A stretch of DNA of 64,000 bases from SFDP01 sp051891855 (GCA_051891855.1 JBJFFP010000048.1:31401-95400); one strand, 5' to 3'. Shown: positions 1 through 9,262, counted from the first letter of the stretch. Notes: generated by a model not told the origin, from the letters alone. Program-made: numbers and translations.

Positions 1-855
1 CTCTTTCTTATCCATATTCTTCCATTTATTTAATACCACAGCCTTCCATTCCTCTTCCGAATATTCAGGAAGAAAATCGATGGAAGCGGTGACCGGCTGC
101 TTTTGCCTAAAGCCATAGGCTGCATGGCGGCTTAGCTGAAAAACAGGTATGCCGGAAATGCCGTAAGCCGTAAGCTGAAGCTCCCCCTGCTCAGTCACCT
201 TTTTTTTGTTCTCTATGTAAAGGGTGACGGCAGCCTCCGTCCTTACTCCTGCAATCCCCTTAAAATCCTTATCCTTTACCTTAAGCTGAACCAGCGCCGG
301 AACTACAGGAACCAGAGAATGACCAAGCTTTTCGGCATAGGCATAGCCGGATAATCCCTGAGCCTTTTTTTCACCTGCAAAGCCACCGCAGGCCAGAATT
401 AACCGATGAAAAAATAATGTTCTGCTACCTGCTCTGACCTCAAAACCATCTTCTTTTATTCTAATTTCTTCCGGACAGCACTCCGTCAGAATATTCACCC
501 GGTTTTTTACCAGTCCGGCCCTGAGAATATCCAGCAGGGTTGCTGCCTGTTCAGAACGGGGATAACAATAGCCGTTTCTCTCCTTAATCAGCATACCCCT
601 GCTTTCAAAGAAAGATAACACTTGTTCTTGATTGAATTGACTAATGTAGTCGGAATATACGCTTTTATATTGACTGTAATAGTCGGATTCATTGACCACT
701 TTGTTTGTAAAATTGCATTTTCCGTTTCCGGTTGCAAGAATTTTCTTTCCTACCCTGTCTTTTTTTTCTATGAGGGTTACCTGTGCACCACCTTCTGAGG
801 CGATAATGGCGGCCATCATTCCTGATGCACCTGCCCCTATAATGCCAATTTTCAT
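1..855 (-). CDS. HI0933-family flavoprotein (BaiN-like), 3' end outside window
   Basis: Partial gene: 285 codons are visible and the frame runs off the left edge. The N-terminus has a Rossmann FAD-binding motif (GIIGAGASGMMAA, residues about 4-16), followed by the GNGKCNFTN segment (43-51) typical of HI0933/YhiN-type NAD(P)/FAD-dependent oxidoreductases. The family is cytosolic; members are often annotated as aminoacetone oxidase or BaiN-like, but the physiological substrate is generally unknown. The ATG at 855 has a strong GGAGG five bases upstream. It is the last visible gene of a long minus-strand run, 38 bp after the BofC-like gene. Family assignment is secure; substrate is not. Confidence 0.88.
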   Translation of the reverse strand, partial: MKIGIIGAGASGMMAAIIASEGGAQVTLIEKKDRVGKKILATGNGKCNFTNKVVNESDYYSQYKSVYSDYISQFNQEQVLSFFESRGMLIKERNGYCYPRSEQAATLLDILRAGLVKNRVNILTECCPEEIRIKEDGFEVRAGSRTLFFHRLILACGGFAGEKKAQGLSGYAYAEKLGHSLVPVVPALVQLKVKDKDFKGIAGVRTEAAVTLYIENKKKVTEQGELQLTAYGISGIPVFQLSRHAAYGFRQKQPVTASIDFLPEYSEEEWKAVVLNKWKNMDKKE

Positions 856-893
856 AATTTCCTCCATAACAGCAACCCCTTCTTGGGCTGCTT

Positions 894-1517
894 TCAGCTG
901 GTGTAGGATTCCAAAAATCCATACAGCTCATCCATACTGTGGATATATTTTCCAATGATTAGCTCCTGCTTCAGCCGATCCGACAAATCATCTGCATAGA
1001 TTTCCGTGGTCAGATATACGGTCTTCTGATCCTCTTCCATTACCACAATCTTTCCGTCTTCCACCATAAGATAATAACCACTGGTTTTTTCTTCCGGTTT
1101 GAAGTTTTTTTGCACTATTACCTGCTTTGGCGAAAAGCTTTCCAACTGAAGAGAGATGAAGCCTTTTTCCCTGTCCTCCAGGGTAGGATTCAGCTCATAT
1201 TCCTTAAGAGCATCCTCAAGCTTATCTCTGGTCATTCCCAGATATTTCCCCGGAAGGTGGCCGGTAACCTTATTTCGACTATCTTCCTCCAGATTATATT
1301 CTACAATGATATAGCTGGTGTCACAAGTCGTAATTTCTCCTCCTGTTTCTACAACCTGGGTAAATTCCTCCTCTGTGTTTACTTCATTGGCTTTCACCTG
1401 ATTCGGCAGCTTGTTGGGATAAAAAAAATCAATATAAGCCATATGGGTAAAAAAACCCAAAAGAAACATAGTAAGGGGATATACAAAATATAAGCTAATA
1501 CTTTTCAAGATTTTCAT
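894..1517 (-). CDS. Membrane-anchored protein with BofC-like C-terminal domain
   Basis: 207 residues with one N-terminal hydrophobic helix (about 8-28) and an extracytoplasmic remainder. The C-terminal half (about 125-205), with GYYLMVEDGKIVV followed by a segment ending DELYGFLES, resembles the BofC C-terminal domain. In Bacillus, BofC restrains SpoIVB signalling to sigma-K during sporulation. The classic N-terminal BofC domain is not obvious, so the role is inferred only. No clear ribosome binding site precedes the ATG. It sits between a SpoVB-like flippase and an HI0933 flavoprotein, a context with other sporulation genes nearby. Confidence 0.6.
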   Translation of the reverse strand: MKILKSISLYFVYPLTMFLLGFFTHMAYIDFFYPNKLPNQVKANEVNTEEEFTQVVETGGEITTCDTSYIIVEYNLEEDSRNKVTGHLPGKYLGMTRDKLEDALKEYELNPTLEDREKGFISLQLESFSPKQVIVQKNFKPEEKTSGYYLMVEDGKIVVMEEDQKTVYLTTEIYADDLSDRLKQELIIGKYIHSMDELYGFLESYTS

Positions 1518-1567
1518 CGGTTAAACCAACTTTCTTTTTTGAATAGTATCAGCCATATTTTAATCTT

Positions 1568-3160
1568 TTATACCATATTTAACACAGGAACTCTTCCGGT
1601 CAGCTGATGGAATAGCCCTCCCATTCCCACAGCCAGAAGACAAACACTCCAAGAGGGGATACTGTTTCCTGACAGCCTGATGATAATCAATTCAACCACA
1701 ACCATAATCCCTGTTTGAATTAACGGCAAAACTACCATTCTCCTCCAGGGAAGGCGAATGGGATAAAGCCTCAATAAGAAGAAAAGCTGGCCCAGACTAA
1801 AAACAATCCAAAATACAAGGGGAGCCAATCCCAGAGATAATGTTGAAAGGGAAAATCCTTCCAAATCTGCAGGCGTACCCAGACCAACCAAAACGAAGGT
1901 CTGCACCACAAAGGCAATCAGTCCAATTACAGCACTCTGCTTTTTCCTATCCAGATCTGCCATCAGACGATACAAATAGATTCCCAGTACAAGAAAGACC
2001 AGATTAACTCCCGCTATACAAAGCAGCATTATTTCTGTCTTTCCCGCCGTTTTATACAGCGTTTTTAAAAGTGTCTTGGAAAGAACTATAAGACTTCCCA
2101 TGACCGGTATTGCCAAAGAAAAAAGTCGCTGCAATTCGTCTCCCAGCAGATATTTTCCGCTTCGTATTTCATGCTGTAAGGCTCTTGTACTTTTTCTTCT
2201 CTTCCCGGTTTTGCTAAGGGTCAGAATCAAAACCACTGCCATTGAGATCAAGATGATAATTTTTCCGTAAAAGCTTCCCACAATTTTAATGCTTGCCAGA
2301 GCATTTTCGTCATCTCGGCGACTTCCCAAGAAATAAACCAGATTTACCAAAAGATAAATTCTTAAAAACAGTACCTGGGATAAGCCGGAGAAAACACCTA
2401 AGAGAGTTTCCCTAAACAAATCCCTTCTGCTTTCCAAAGCTTTGCTCATATCCTTTTTCAGCAGACGATTATAGCCGGTTTTATAAAGAACATAGACAAA
2501 GCTTAAAAAAATCAAGGCCAGCAGATTCCCGCACAAATAGCCCGCCACCACACCGGCAGAAGCAAAGCCCACCCCATAATGCTCATTATGGAGTAAATCG
2601 GCAACCTTTATTCCATAGGAGCTGGTGATGAATACAAAAATAAAGGCACCGGTAGCTGTAATTACAGCCTCGATAAGCCGGGAAACCTCCGTAGGAACCC
2701 CGGTTCCCATTCCCTCAAAATAGCCTCTGAACATCCCCACCAGGGTTTTAATCGGTAAAAGAGGAATGAACAGGATCATGCTGATTTCCACCATATTGCC
2801 GGCGGGCAAAAGCTCTGCGATGGTTCCCCGAAGGGCATATAAAAGTGCGGCTCCTGCAAGAGAAGAAATCAATCCTGCCAGGACCGTATTTTTCATTACC
2901 CTGATGCTGTTTAGGTATAGATTTCTCTCCATACGGGTTCTCACCATACGGGTTATGGCCTTTGTGTAGCCATACCCGAACAGCAGATAAAATAAACCGT
3001 AAATCTCCCCGGAAACAGCCAGATAACCATTCCCCTCATCTCCGATGATATTGGTCACAAGAATACGAAAAATAAGAAAAATCAACAGGGCAAACACTCC
3101 CGCTCCCGGATTCATCCTTCCTTCTCTTCTGCCTTTTTCTTGTCGCTTTTTCTGTTCCAT
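1568..3160 (-). CDS. SpoVB/MATE-like polysaccharide or lipid flippase
   Basis: 530 residues with about 12-14 predicted hydrophobic helices and a short basic cytoplasmic N-terminus. The pattern (N-terminal FALLIFLIFRILVTNIIG, a GYGYTKAITRMV loop, then PIKTLVGMFRGYFEGMG) fits the MOP superfamily of polysaccharide/lipid-linked oligosaccharide exporters such as SpoVB and MurJ relatives. It is a membrane protein that would flip a lipid-linked precursor; the substrate cannot be told. The ATG at 3160 has GAGG five bases upstream. It follows ybeY directly, where dgkA, cdd and era commonly lie in Firmicutes. Confidence 0.72.
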   Translation of the reverse strand: MEQKKRQEKGRREGRMNPGAGVFALLIFLIFRILVTNIIGDEGNGYLAVSGEIYGLFYLLFGYGYTKAITRMVRTRMERNLYLNSIRVMKNTVLAGLISSLAGAALLYALRGTIAELLPAGNMVEISMILFIPLLPIKTLVGMFRGYFEGMGTGVPTEVSRLIEAVITATGAFIFVFITSSYGIKVADLLHNEHYGVGFASAGVVAGYLCGNLLALIFLSFVYVLYKTGYNRLLKKDMSKALESRRDLFRETLLGVFSGLSQVLFLRIYLLVNLVYFLGSRRDDENALASIKIVGSFYGKIIILISMAVVLILTLSKTGKRRKSTRALQHEIRSGKYLLGDELQRLFSLAIPVMGSLIVLSKTLLKTLYKTAGKTEIMLLCIAGVNLVFLVLGIYLYRLMADLDRKKQSAVIGLIAFVVQTFVLVGLGTPADLEGFSLSTLSLGLAPLVFWIVFSLGQLFFLLRLYPIRLPWRRMVVLPLIQTGIMVVVELIIIRLSGNSIPSWSVCLLAVGMGGLFHQLTGRVPVLNMV

Positions 3161-3183
3161 TTAGTCCTCTCTATTTTTACCAA

Positions 3184-3684
3184 TTAATCTCTTGTAATTC
3201 CCAAAAGCTGCAGGATTTCCTCTTGTCGTCTTACCATAAGAGCTTCTTCTTCCTCCTCCATATGGTCATAGCCGCAAAGATGCAACATGCTATGGACAAC
3301 CAGAAAAGCAAATTCTCTTTTGAGGCTGTGACCATAGTGCTCGGCCTGTTCCTTAAGCTTGTCCACAGAAATCACTATCTCTCCCATAATCAATTCTCCC
3401 GAATCCGGATCGAAGTAGCCTGCCGGCATTTCTTCCACTTGGGAAAAATCCGATACATGATCAAAAAAAAGATTGGGAAAGGAAAGAACATCCGTAGCAG
3501 CATCAATTTCCCTGGTTTCACGATTGATTTCCCTAATTCTCTCATTATCCGTCAACAGAAGGCTGACCTGTGCTTCATAGGGACAATTTTCCTCATCCAA
3601 AACTCTTTCTGCCACAAGGGAAAACAGCTCCTTCCACTCAAAATCCATATTCACTTCAGTTTCACTTTCAGCGTAAAAAGTCAT
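3184..3684 (-). CDS. ybeY: Endoribonuclease YbeY (16S rRNA 3' maturation)
   Basis: 166 residues from the ATG at 3684. It contains the zinc-binding motif HxxxHxxxxxH (HSMLHLCGYDH, His at about 131, 135 and 141) near the C-terminus and the conserved TDVLSFP segment. YbeY is a single-strand RNase in 16S rRNA maturation and ribosome quality control. A TTG at 3702 would add six residues, but the ATG at 3684 is preceded by GAGGAG and is preferred. It overlaps the 3' end of the PgpH-like gene by 17 nt, suggesting translational coupling, as in the conserved phoH-pgpH-ybeY order. Confidence 0.95.
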   Translation of the reverse strand: MTFYAESETEVNMDFEWKELFSLVAERVLDEENCPYEAQVSLLLTDNERIREINRETREIDAATDVLSFPNLFFDHVSDFSQVEEMPAGYFDPDSGELIMGEIVISVDKLKEQAEHYGHSLKREFAFLVVHSMLHLCGYDHMEEEEEALMVRRQEEILQLLGITRD

Positions 3685-4891
3685 AGTAAAGCTTCTCCTC
3701 AATGTACACCTTCTCCATAATGCGCAGCTCTTTAATGGAAATATCGCAGAGGATAAGGGAATCTCCCATTATCAGCTCATCAAAAATCTCAGTGATCATT
3801 TCCCGGTAAGGAATTTCTTCATTGGGCTTCTCCTTCTGTGCTTTGCGAATACGGCTGATTACCTGATCGGAGGTAAGCACCACACAGGACTCCTTAGAGC
3901 CATAAACTCCCTGTATACACTCCTCCATCAATACCTTTAATTCCTCCGGAAATCCATAGCTTTCCTGCAGAGGAAGAAAGCCCTCGTCCTCCTGTTGGGA
4001 GCGAGTGGACTGAGCAAGCTTATAATAATAGGAACAGCCCTTTACCGCTTTATCATTGATATGAAGTCTCTTGGATATCCGGTCCCCCAGATAAGCTCTG
4101 TGTACTGCCTCAAAATATTGCTCCTTATCCTTTTCCTTTAATTTTGCCAGCAATGTAAATTCCGGATCATTGATTTCCTCATATTTATCCTGAATATGAT
4201 ACATGGCCAAATGGCTGAAGTATTTTAAGATTAAAAACAACAGCATCAGATTAATAAACAGATTCAAGATGGGTAAAATCAGAATTTCAATGTGCAGCGG
4301 CTGGTTTTCAAAAATAACCAGATAAGCCGTCTGCAGACAAAGGGAGCTGAGTGCAGAAAGAAACAAAGGCTCTCCAACCCTGAAATCCACATCCAGATTA
4401 CGAAAAAGGGAGATACCTACCAGACCGATCATAAAATAAAAGAAAAAATTATACATAGTGGTATCCGGGCTAAGGCTTACCGTAATCATTAGAAGGGTGC
4501 TCCCTGCTGCTAACCCGATGAAAGAATTACTGAACATGGAAAGCAAGACCATTACCGAAAGAAAGGCCCAGCTTCCCACCGGGAGAAAAATCATGATTCC
4601 TGCAAGCAGATAGCAAACAAAAAATATTCCGAAAAAACGAATCTGATGTTTTTCGTTGTCATACTGCAGGGTATGTCCAAAAACACTCTGATACCACAAA
4701 AACAGAACCACCATTCCCCCCATTATCAGGGCGATGGTATTTCTCATAATTTCTGCTGTCGGTCTGTTTAAATAGAAGGTAAGGAAGGCAGTTATTATCC
4801 CCATAAGCAAAAGGATACCGATACTAGCGACTACCTCTTTTATTTTCTCCACGCTTTCTACTGGTTTTTTCTTTTGATTCATATGCATCAT
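3668..4891 (-). CDS. Degenerate PgpH-type 7TM-HD protein lacking HD residues
   Basis: 407 residues: a short N-terminus, about seven or eight hydrophobic helices (20-230), then a soluble C-terminal domain. Position between phoH and ybeY and the YEEINDP boundary match PgpH (YqfF), the 7TM receptor c-di-AMP phosphodiesterase. The large extracellular domain of canonical PgpH is absent, and the HD motif is lost: YYYKL (288-292) stands where YYHDIGK is expected, and YFE (259-261) where YHH is expected. The far C-terminus (KESCVVLTSDQ; DISIKELRIMEKVYIEEKLYYDF) still follows the HD-domain tail. Catalysis is therefore unlikely; a scaffolding or regulatory role is inferred. It overlaps phoH by 68 nt; the ATGs at 4891, 4888 and 4882 are all possible starts, and AAAGG best fits the first two. 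Confidence 0.75.
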   Translation of the reverse strand: MMHMNQKKKPVESVEKIKEVVASIGILLLMGIITAFLTFYLNRPTAEIMRNTIALIMGGMVVLFLWYQSVFGHTLQYDNEKHQIRFFGIFFVCYLLAGIMIFLPVGSWAFLSVMVLLSMFSNSFIGLAAGSTLLMITVSLSPDTTMYNFFFYFMIGLVGISLFRNLDVDFRVGEPLFLSALSSLCLQTAYLVIFENQPLHIEILILPILNLFINLMLLFLILKYFSHLAMYHIQDKYEEINDPEFTLLAKLKEKDKEQYFEAVHRAYLGDRISKRLHINDKAVKGCSYYYKLAQSTRSQQEDEGFLPLQESYGFPEELKVLMEECIQGVYGSKESCVVLTSDQVISRIRKAQKEKPNEEIPYREMITEIFDELIMGDSLILCDISIKELRIMEKVYIEEKLYYDFLR

Positions 4892-5837
4892 ATGCCTTTA
4901 CAATTTTTTGTACCAAAGGATGGCGAACAACATCCTTACTGGTGAGACGGCAAAAGGAAATTTCGTCTACCTTTGCCAATACCTTAACCGCCACATCCAG
5001 CCCCGACTGCACTCCGGCAGCAAGGTCTTTCTGTGAAGCATCTCCGGTAATAACCACTTTAGAGCCAAAGCCGATTCTGGTTAAAAACATCTTCATCTGT
5101 GCCGGAGTGGTATTTTGCGCTTCATCCAGAATAATGAAGGCATTATCCAGAGTTCTTCCCCTCATATAGGCGAGAGGGGCAACCTCAATCAGTCCCTTTT
5201 CCATATTTTTGGTGAAGCTTTCCGCCCCCATAATCTGATAAAGGGCATCATACAGCGGGCGTAGATAGGGATCTACCTTACTTTGAAGGTCTCCAGGCAA
5301 AAATCCCAGCTTTTCTCCTGCCTCAATGGCCGGTCTGGTCAGAATGATTCGTTCAACTTCATTATTTTTAAAGGCCGTAATGGCCAGTGCCATAGCCAGA
5401 TAGGTCTTTCCTGTTCCTGCAGGCCCCATTCCGAAAACAATCATCTGTTTGCGAATCGCATCGGCATACTGCTTCTGACCCAGAGTTTTCGGCTTAATGG
5501 GCCTGCCGCTGATGGTATGACAAATTAAATCACTGTCAATATCTACCAATACCTCTTCTTTCTCCTCCATGGACATAGCTATGGCATAATCAATATTTTG
5601 TTCTTCTATGGAATTTCCTCTTTTAGAAAGCTCCCAAAGCTTGAGCAAAACCCTGGTTCCCCGTTCAACTGCCTTCTCAGTCCCCATCAGCTTGATTCCC
5701 TCATCCCGATTGACAATAGAAATACCGAAGGCCCTTTCCAACTTCCTTGCATGACAATCAAACTGCCCAAAAATATTCCTGCTGTGCTCAAGTGGTATAG
5801 GCAGAAATTCTTCTTTTTCCAATCTTTTCCCTCTCAT
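4824..5837 (-). CDS. phoH: PhoH family ATPase
   Basis: 337 residues. The C-terminal PhoH domain has a Walker A motif (GMGPAGTGKT, 136-145) and a Walker B-type motif (ILDEAQN, about 234-240), followed by TGDASQKD. The family are cytosolic P-loop ATPases linked to RNA metabolism; the biochemical role in Firmicutes is not settled. It lies in the conserved yqfD-phoH-pgpH-ybeY cluster, 13 nt after yqfD, and its 3' end overlaps the next gene. Length and domain order are normal for the chromosomal Firmicutes PhoH. Confidence 0.95.
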   Translation of the reverse strand: MRGKRLEKEEFLPIPLEHSRNIFGQFDCHARKLERAFGISIVNRDEGIKLMGTEKAVERGTRVLLKLWELSKRGNSIEEQNIDYAIAMSMEEKEEVLVDIDSDLICHTISGRPIKPKTLGQKQYADAIRKQMIVFGMGPAGTGKTYLAMALAITAFKNNEVERIILTRPAIEAGEKLGFLPGDLQSKVDPYLRPLYDALYQIMGAESFTKNMEKGLIEVAPLAYMRGRTLDNAFIILDEAQNTTPAQMKMFLTRIGFGSKVVITGDASQKDLAAGVQSGLDVAVKVLAKVDEISFCRLTSKDVVRHPLVQKIVKAYDAYESKEKTSRKRGENKRGSR

Positions 5838-5850
5838 TTCCCTTCAGTAA

Positions 5851-7056
5851 CTAATCTTCCTGCTCCAGCTGTGTCGCAAGATTATGCAGCTGAAGAACCG
5901 TAATATTTCCCTCTAAGGTTAGAAAATCACTATTAGGTATTATTTTAACATTTTTTTCAATAATTTGTACCCCTTTTTTCTCCAAAGCCTCTATTATTTT
6001 TTCAAACCTCTTCTCTAATATCTTTTCCCCTTCTGCCCGGGTATATGTTGAATCCCGCAAAGAATATTCCCGATACAGCCTCCTGCAGATGCATACAGGC
6101 AGAGAAATATCCCCCAGCAAAGTAATATTTTCCCGTTCTTCTATAAGGTCATATTGCTCAAAGGGAATCCTGCGAAAATCCACACCAAGCTTCCTTCCGC
6201 CAATCTCCAGATAGGTTTTTTCTCTTTCCTTCCCGGAATATTCTCTTTTTTCATAGGAAAGCAGAAGCTCTTCTTTTATGGGTATCGTATAGTTGATCCA
6301 GACATCTCCGTCACTTTGATAATAGTCAATCTGCTTTATTTCTCCGTTTTCATCGGTGACGGGTACCTTTCCTTCAATAAGAGTATCCCCCTTTTTCACC
6401 TGATCTCCTCTTTTTACCAGTGCAGTTCCCTGACGAATCAGAATATCTGTTACAGTTCCTTCTACCGGACTGATGAGATTAATTCCCGAAAGATTTCTTC
6501 GTTTTTCATCCCATACATCAGTCTCCTTTATCCGGATATCCAGGCGAGTTCCCTCAATGCTAACCGATATCCAGTTGATTTCCTCATATTCCTCTCTCAA
6601 TTTCATTTCCAGCTGGGCAAAAGGAATACGACTGATGGGCATGCCGATATGTATCCCCTGCTCCTGAAGATAGTCCATAATCACGTCTTGCGTTACCCGA
6701 TAGCTTCCGCTGATTTCCACCGACCAGAGAAAGTGTGAAAGAAAGAAAAGTAAAATGAGACAGATAAAAGGCCCGGCTATGAACAGCTTTCTCTTTTTCT
6801 GTTTTCTCAGGTGAAAAAGAAGTCCCTTCTTCTCCTTGATTTTCAGACGGCTATCCGTCTTTTTGGCAATATCCTTAATCCGAAAAAAATCCTCCGCTTT
6901 CATTTTGGCAGAGTATCCTTCATCCTCCCAAAAGATGTCCCAAAGATATATTCCTCTATTGGCACAGAGGTTAAAAAAACGATTGACCTGGGAACCGGTA
7001 ATCCACACCGTCAAATATCCCCTGATACGGGGAGAGAGCATTTTTTGGTTATTCAT
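5851..7056 (-). CDS. yqfD: Sporulation protein YqfD
   Basis: 401 residues. The soluble N-terminal part (about 1-90) includes GYLTVWITGSQ and FFNLCANRGIYLWD, followed by one transmembrane helix (about 93-112) and a large extracytoplasmic part with an IEGTRLDIRIKE segment typical of YqfD. In Bacillus, yqfC-yqfD is sporulation-associated and needed for normal sporulation. GAGG lies seven bases upstream of the ATG, and the start overlaps yqfC by 8 nt, indicating coupling. Confidence 0.93.
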   Translation of the reverse strand: MNNQKMLSPRIRGYLTVWITGSQVNRFFNLCANRGIYLWDIFWEDEGYSAKMKAEDFFRIKDIAKKTDSRLKIKEKKGLLFHLRKQKKRKLFIAGPFICLILLFFLSHFLWSVEISGSYRVTQDVIMDYLQEQGIHIGMPISRIPFAQLEMKLREEYEEINWISVSIEGTRLDIRIKETDVWDEKRRNLSGINLISPVEGTVTDILIRQGTALVKRGDQVKKGDTLIEGKVPVTDENGEIKQIDYYQSDGDVWINYTIPIKEELLLSYEKREYSGKEREKTYLEIGGRKLGVDFRRIPFEQYDLIEERENITLLGDISLPVCICRRLYREYSLRDSTYTRAEGEKILEKRFEKIIEALEKKGVQIIEKNVKIIPNSDFLTLEGNITVLQLHNLATQLEQED

Positions 7057-7345
7057 AAGCTACCTCATGGATTAAGCCGCATATCTTCATTTCTTCTTTG
7101 GTATAACAGGCAATCCTAAGCTTTTTTCCCGTTATCCGAATTTGATAATGCTTTCCCTGAATCAAAATACAATCTTCCCGGTAATCCAGAATACCGGTAT
7201 AGTTCTCAACCGTCACTTCTCGGTTTCCCATTATGGTAATAATAGAAGCTCCCAAAAGAATATCTTTCGGGAGCTCTAAAAATTCGGTTATTTTCTCCGG
7301 GGAAAGAATATCCCTCCCCTCCTGATTCACTGTCTTTTTCTTCAT
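7049..7345 (-). CDS. yqfC: Sporulation protein YqfC
   Basis: 98 residues, a single small domain of the YabP/YqfC type: ELPKDILLGASIITIMGNREVTVENY followed (about 50-80) by a strand-rich part ending in RITGKKLRIACY. This matches YqfC in length and in its fixed position before yqfD. The start is less certain: the ATG at 7345 lacks a good ribosome binding site and a purine-rich AGGAGG stretch lies inside the first codons, but no better initiator follows it. Confidence 0.85.
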   Translation of the reverse strand: MKKKTVNQEGRDILSPEKITEFLELPKDILLGASIITIMGNREVTVENYTGILDYREDCILIQGKHYQIRITGKKLRIACYTKEEMKICGLIHEVAYE

Positions 7346-7368
7346 ATTCTATTATATGAGGAAAAAAA

Positions 7369-7848
7369 CTATTTATGATAAGGTTCATGATTGATGATTC
7401 TATAAGCCCGGTAAATCTGTTCCAGTAAAATTACCCGCATCAGCTGATGTGGAAAGGTCATAGCGGAAAAGCTTATCTTTAAGCTACAGCGATTAAGCAC
7501 GTCCTGATGAAGCCCCAGTGAACCGCCGATAACAAAGGCCAGCCAACTATTGCCCTGTATACCTGCTTTTTCGATTGTGTCTGCAAAACGGAGGGAATCA
7601 AGAGCTTTGCCGTTGATGGCAAGAGCAAAGGTCTGCATTCCCGGCTGAATAGCCTTGAGAATCCTTTCCCCTTCCTTTTTTCGAATATTTTCCTCTTCCC
7701 GTTCTCCTGCGGTATCAGGAGTTTTTTCATCAGCAACCTCAATGATTTCCAGCTTGCAGTATTTGGAAAGCCTTTTTGCATACTCCGTAAGGGCATCCCG
7801 ATAGAAGCTCTCCTTAATCTTTCCCACGGCAATAATGGTAATTTTCAT
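7369..7848 (-). CDS. rlmH: 23S rRNA (pseudouridine-1915 N3)-methyltransferase RlmH
   Basis: 159 residues, the usual length. SPOUT-fold features are present: IGGSLGL (107-113) in the SAM-binding knot, and the conserved C-terminus YRAYRIINHEPYHK. The N-terminal MKITIIAVGKIK is also diagnostic. The enzyme methylates pseudouridine 1915 in helix 69 of 23S rRNA. The start codon directly follows the nfnB stop, so the gene is probably transcribed with nfnAB. Confidence 0.97.
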   Translation of the reverse strand: MKITIIAVGKIKESFYRDALTEYAKRLSKYCKLEIIEVADEKTPDTAGEREEENIRKKEGERILKAIQPGMQTFALAINGKALDSLRFADTIEKAGIQGNSWLAFVIGGSLGLHQDVLNRCSLKISFSAMTFPHQLMRVILLEQIYRAYRIINHEPYHK

Positions 7849-9234
7849 CTATTTTTTACTCAGATACTCATCAATTCCCTTGGCAGCAGCCTTTCCGGCA
7901 CCCATAGCAAGAATGACGGTGGCTGCACCGGTCACCGCATCTCCACCGGCAAATACACCCTCTTTACTGGTTCTTCCCAGCTCTTCATCTGCCACAATAC
8001 ACTTCCATTTATTGATTTCCAGACCTTCCGTAGTAGAGGAAATCAAAGGATTGGGACTGGTACCCAGAGACATGATTACCACATTTACTTCCATCGTAAA
8101 ATCAGATCCCTCTTTTACCACGGGACGTCTTCTGCCGGAAGAATCAGGCTCACCCAATTCCATTCGTACACACTTCATTCCGCATACCCAGCCGTTTTCA
8201 TCCACAAGAATCTCAGTGGGATTGGTCAGCAGATCAAAAATAATCCCTTCTTCTTTAGCATGGTGAATTTCCTCCACACGGGCAGGAAGCTCTTCCTCAC
8301 TTCTTCGATAGACAATGTGTACCTCTGCCCCCATACGAAGTGCGGTACGGGCGGCATCCATGGCCACGTTTCCTCCGCCGATTACGGCCACCTTACCTCC
8401 ACGTATAATGGGGGTAGAAGAATTTTCATCAAAGGACTTCATTAAATTGGCTCTGGTCAGGTATTCATTAGCTGAAAATACCCCGTTGGCATTTTCACCG
8501 GGAATACCCATGAATTTAGGAAGACCGGCACCGGAACCTATGAAAACGGCTTCAAAGCCTTCTTCCTCCATTAATTCATCAATGGTCACGGATTTTCCCA
8601 CAACCACATTGGTTTCAATCTTAACTCCCAGGGATTTTACATTTTCAATTTCCTTTGCCACTACCGCTTCCTTAGGCAGACGGAACTCAGGAATACCGTA
8701 AACCAAAACACCGCCCACTTCATGAAGGGCCTCAAAAATGGTCACCTCATAGCCCATTCTGGCCAGATCACCTGCACAGGTAAGGCCGGCAGGGCCGGAA
8801 CCGATTACGGCTACCTTTTTCCCTTTTTTCTCCCTTGCCCCTTCCGGTTTGATTCCGTTTTGACATGCCCAGTCCGCTACAAAGCGCTCCAACTTGCCGA
8901 TGGATACAGGATCCCCTTTAATACCGCGGACACATACACCTTCACACTGGGTTTCCTGCGGACATACACGTCCACAGACTGCCGGCAGTGCAGAGGATTC
9001 ACTGATAATCTGATATGCCGCCTCAATATCTCCGGCCACTACCTTCTGCAGGAAGGCAGGAATATTAATGGAAACCGGACATCCCTGAATACAATGGGCA
9101 TTCTTACAGTTAATACACCTGGAAGCCTCAGCTCTGGCTTCCTCCAGGGTATAGCCTAAACACACTTCATCAAAATTGGTTGCTCTTATTTTTGCCTCCT
9201 GTTCCTTCACCGGAACCTTTGTTAATACATCCAT
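7849..9234 (-). CDS. nfnB: NfnB subunit of NADH-dependent ferredoxin:NADP+ oxidoreductase (GltD-like flavoprotein)
   Basis: 461 residues from the ATG at 9234, which has GGAGG upstream; an ATG at 9288 would overlap nfnA and lacks such a site. The N-terminus has a double CxxCxxxCxxxCP motif (RCINCKNAHCIQGCP) and CGRVCPQETQCEGVC for two [4Fe-4S] clusters, followed by two dinucleotide-binding motifs (VIGSGPAGLTCAGDLA; VIGGGNVAMDAARTA). This is the GltD/SudA/NfnB architecture. Directly after an NfnA-like subunit, the electron-bifurcating Nfn complex (NADPH, NADH and ferredoxin) is the best reading; glutamate synthase small subunit is less likely without a large subunit nearby. Confidence 0.88.
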   Translation of the reverse strand: MDVLTKVPVKEQEAKIRATNFDEVCLGYTLEEARAEASRCINCKNAHCIQGCPVSINIPAFLQKVVAGDIEAAYQIISESSALPAVCGRVCPQETQCEGVCVRGIKGDPVSIGKLERFVADWACQNGIKPEGAREKKGKKVAVIGSGPAGLTCAGDLARMGYEVTIFEALHEVGGVLVYGIPEFRLPKEAVVAKEIENVKSLGVKIETNVVVGKSVTIDELMEEEGFEAVFIGSGAGLPKFMGIPGENANGVFSANEYLTRANLMKSFDENSSTPIIRGGKVAVIGGGNVAMDAARTALRMGAEVHIVYRRSEEELPARVEEIHHAKEEGIIFDLLTNPTEILVDENGWVCGMKCVRMELGEPDSSGRRRPVVKEGSDFTMEVNVVIMSLGTSPNPLISSTTEGLEINKWKCIVADEELGRTSKEGVFAGGDAVTGAATVILAMGAGKAAAKGIDEYLSKK

Positions 9235-9262
9235 TGCTTTTCCTCCATTTATCCCACTTACC

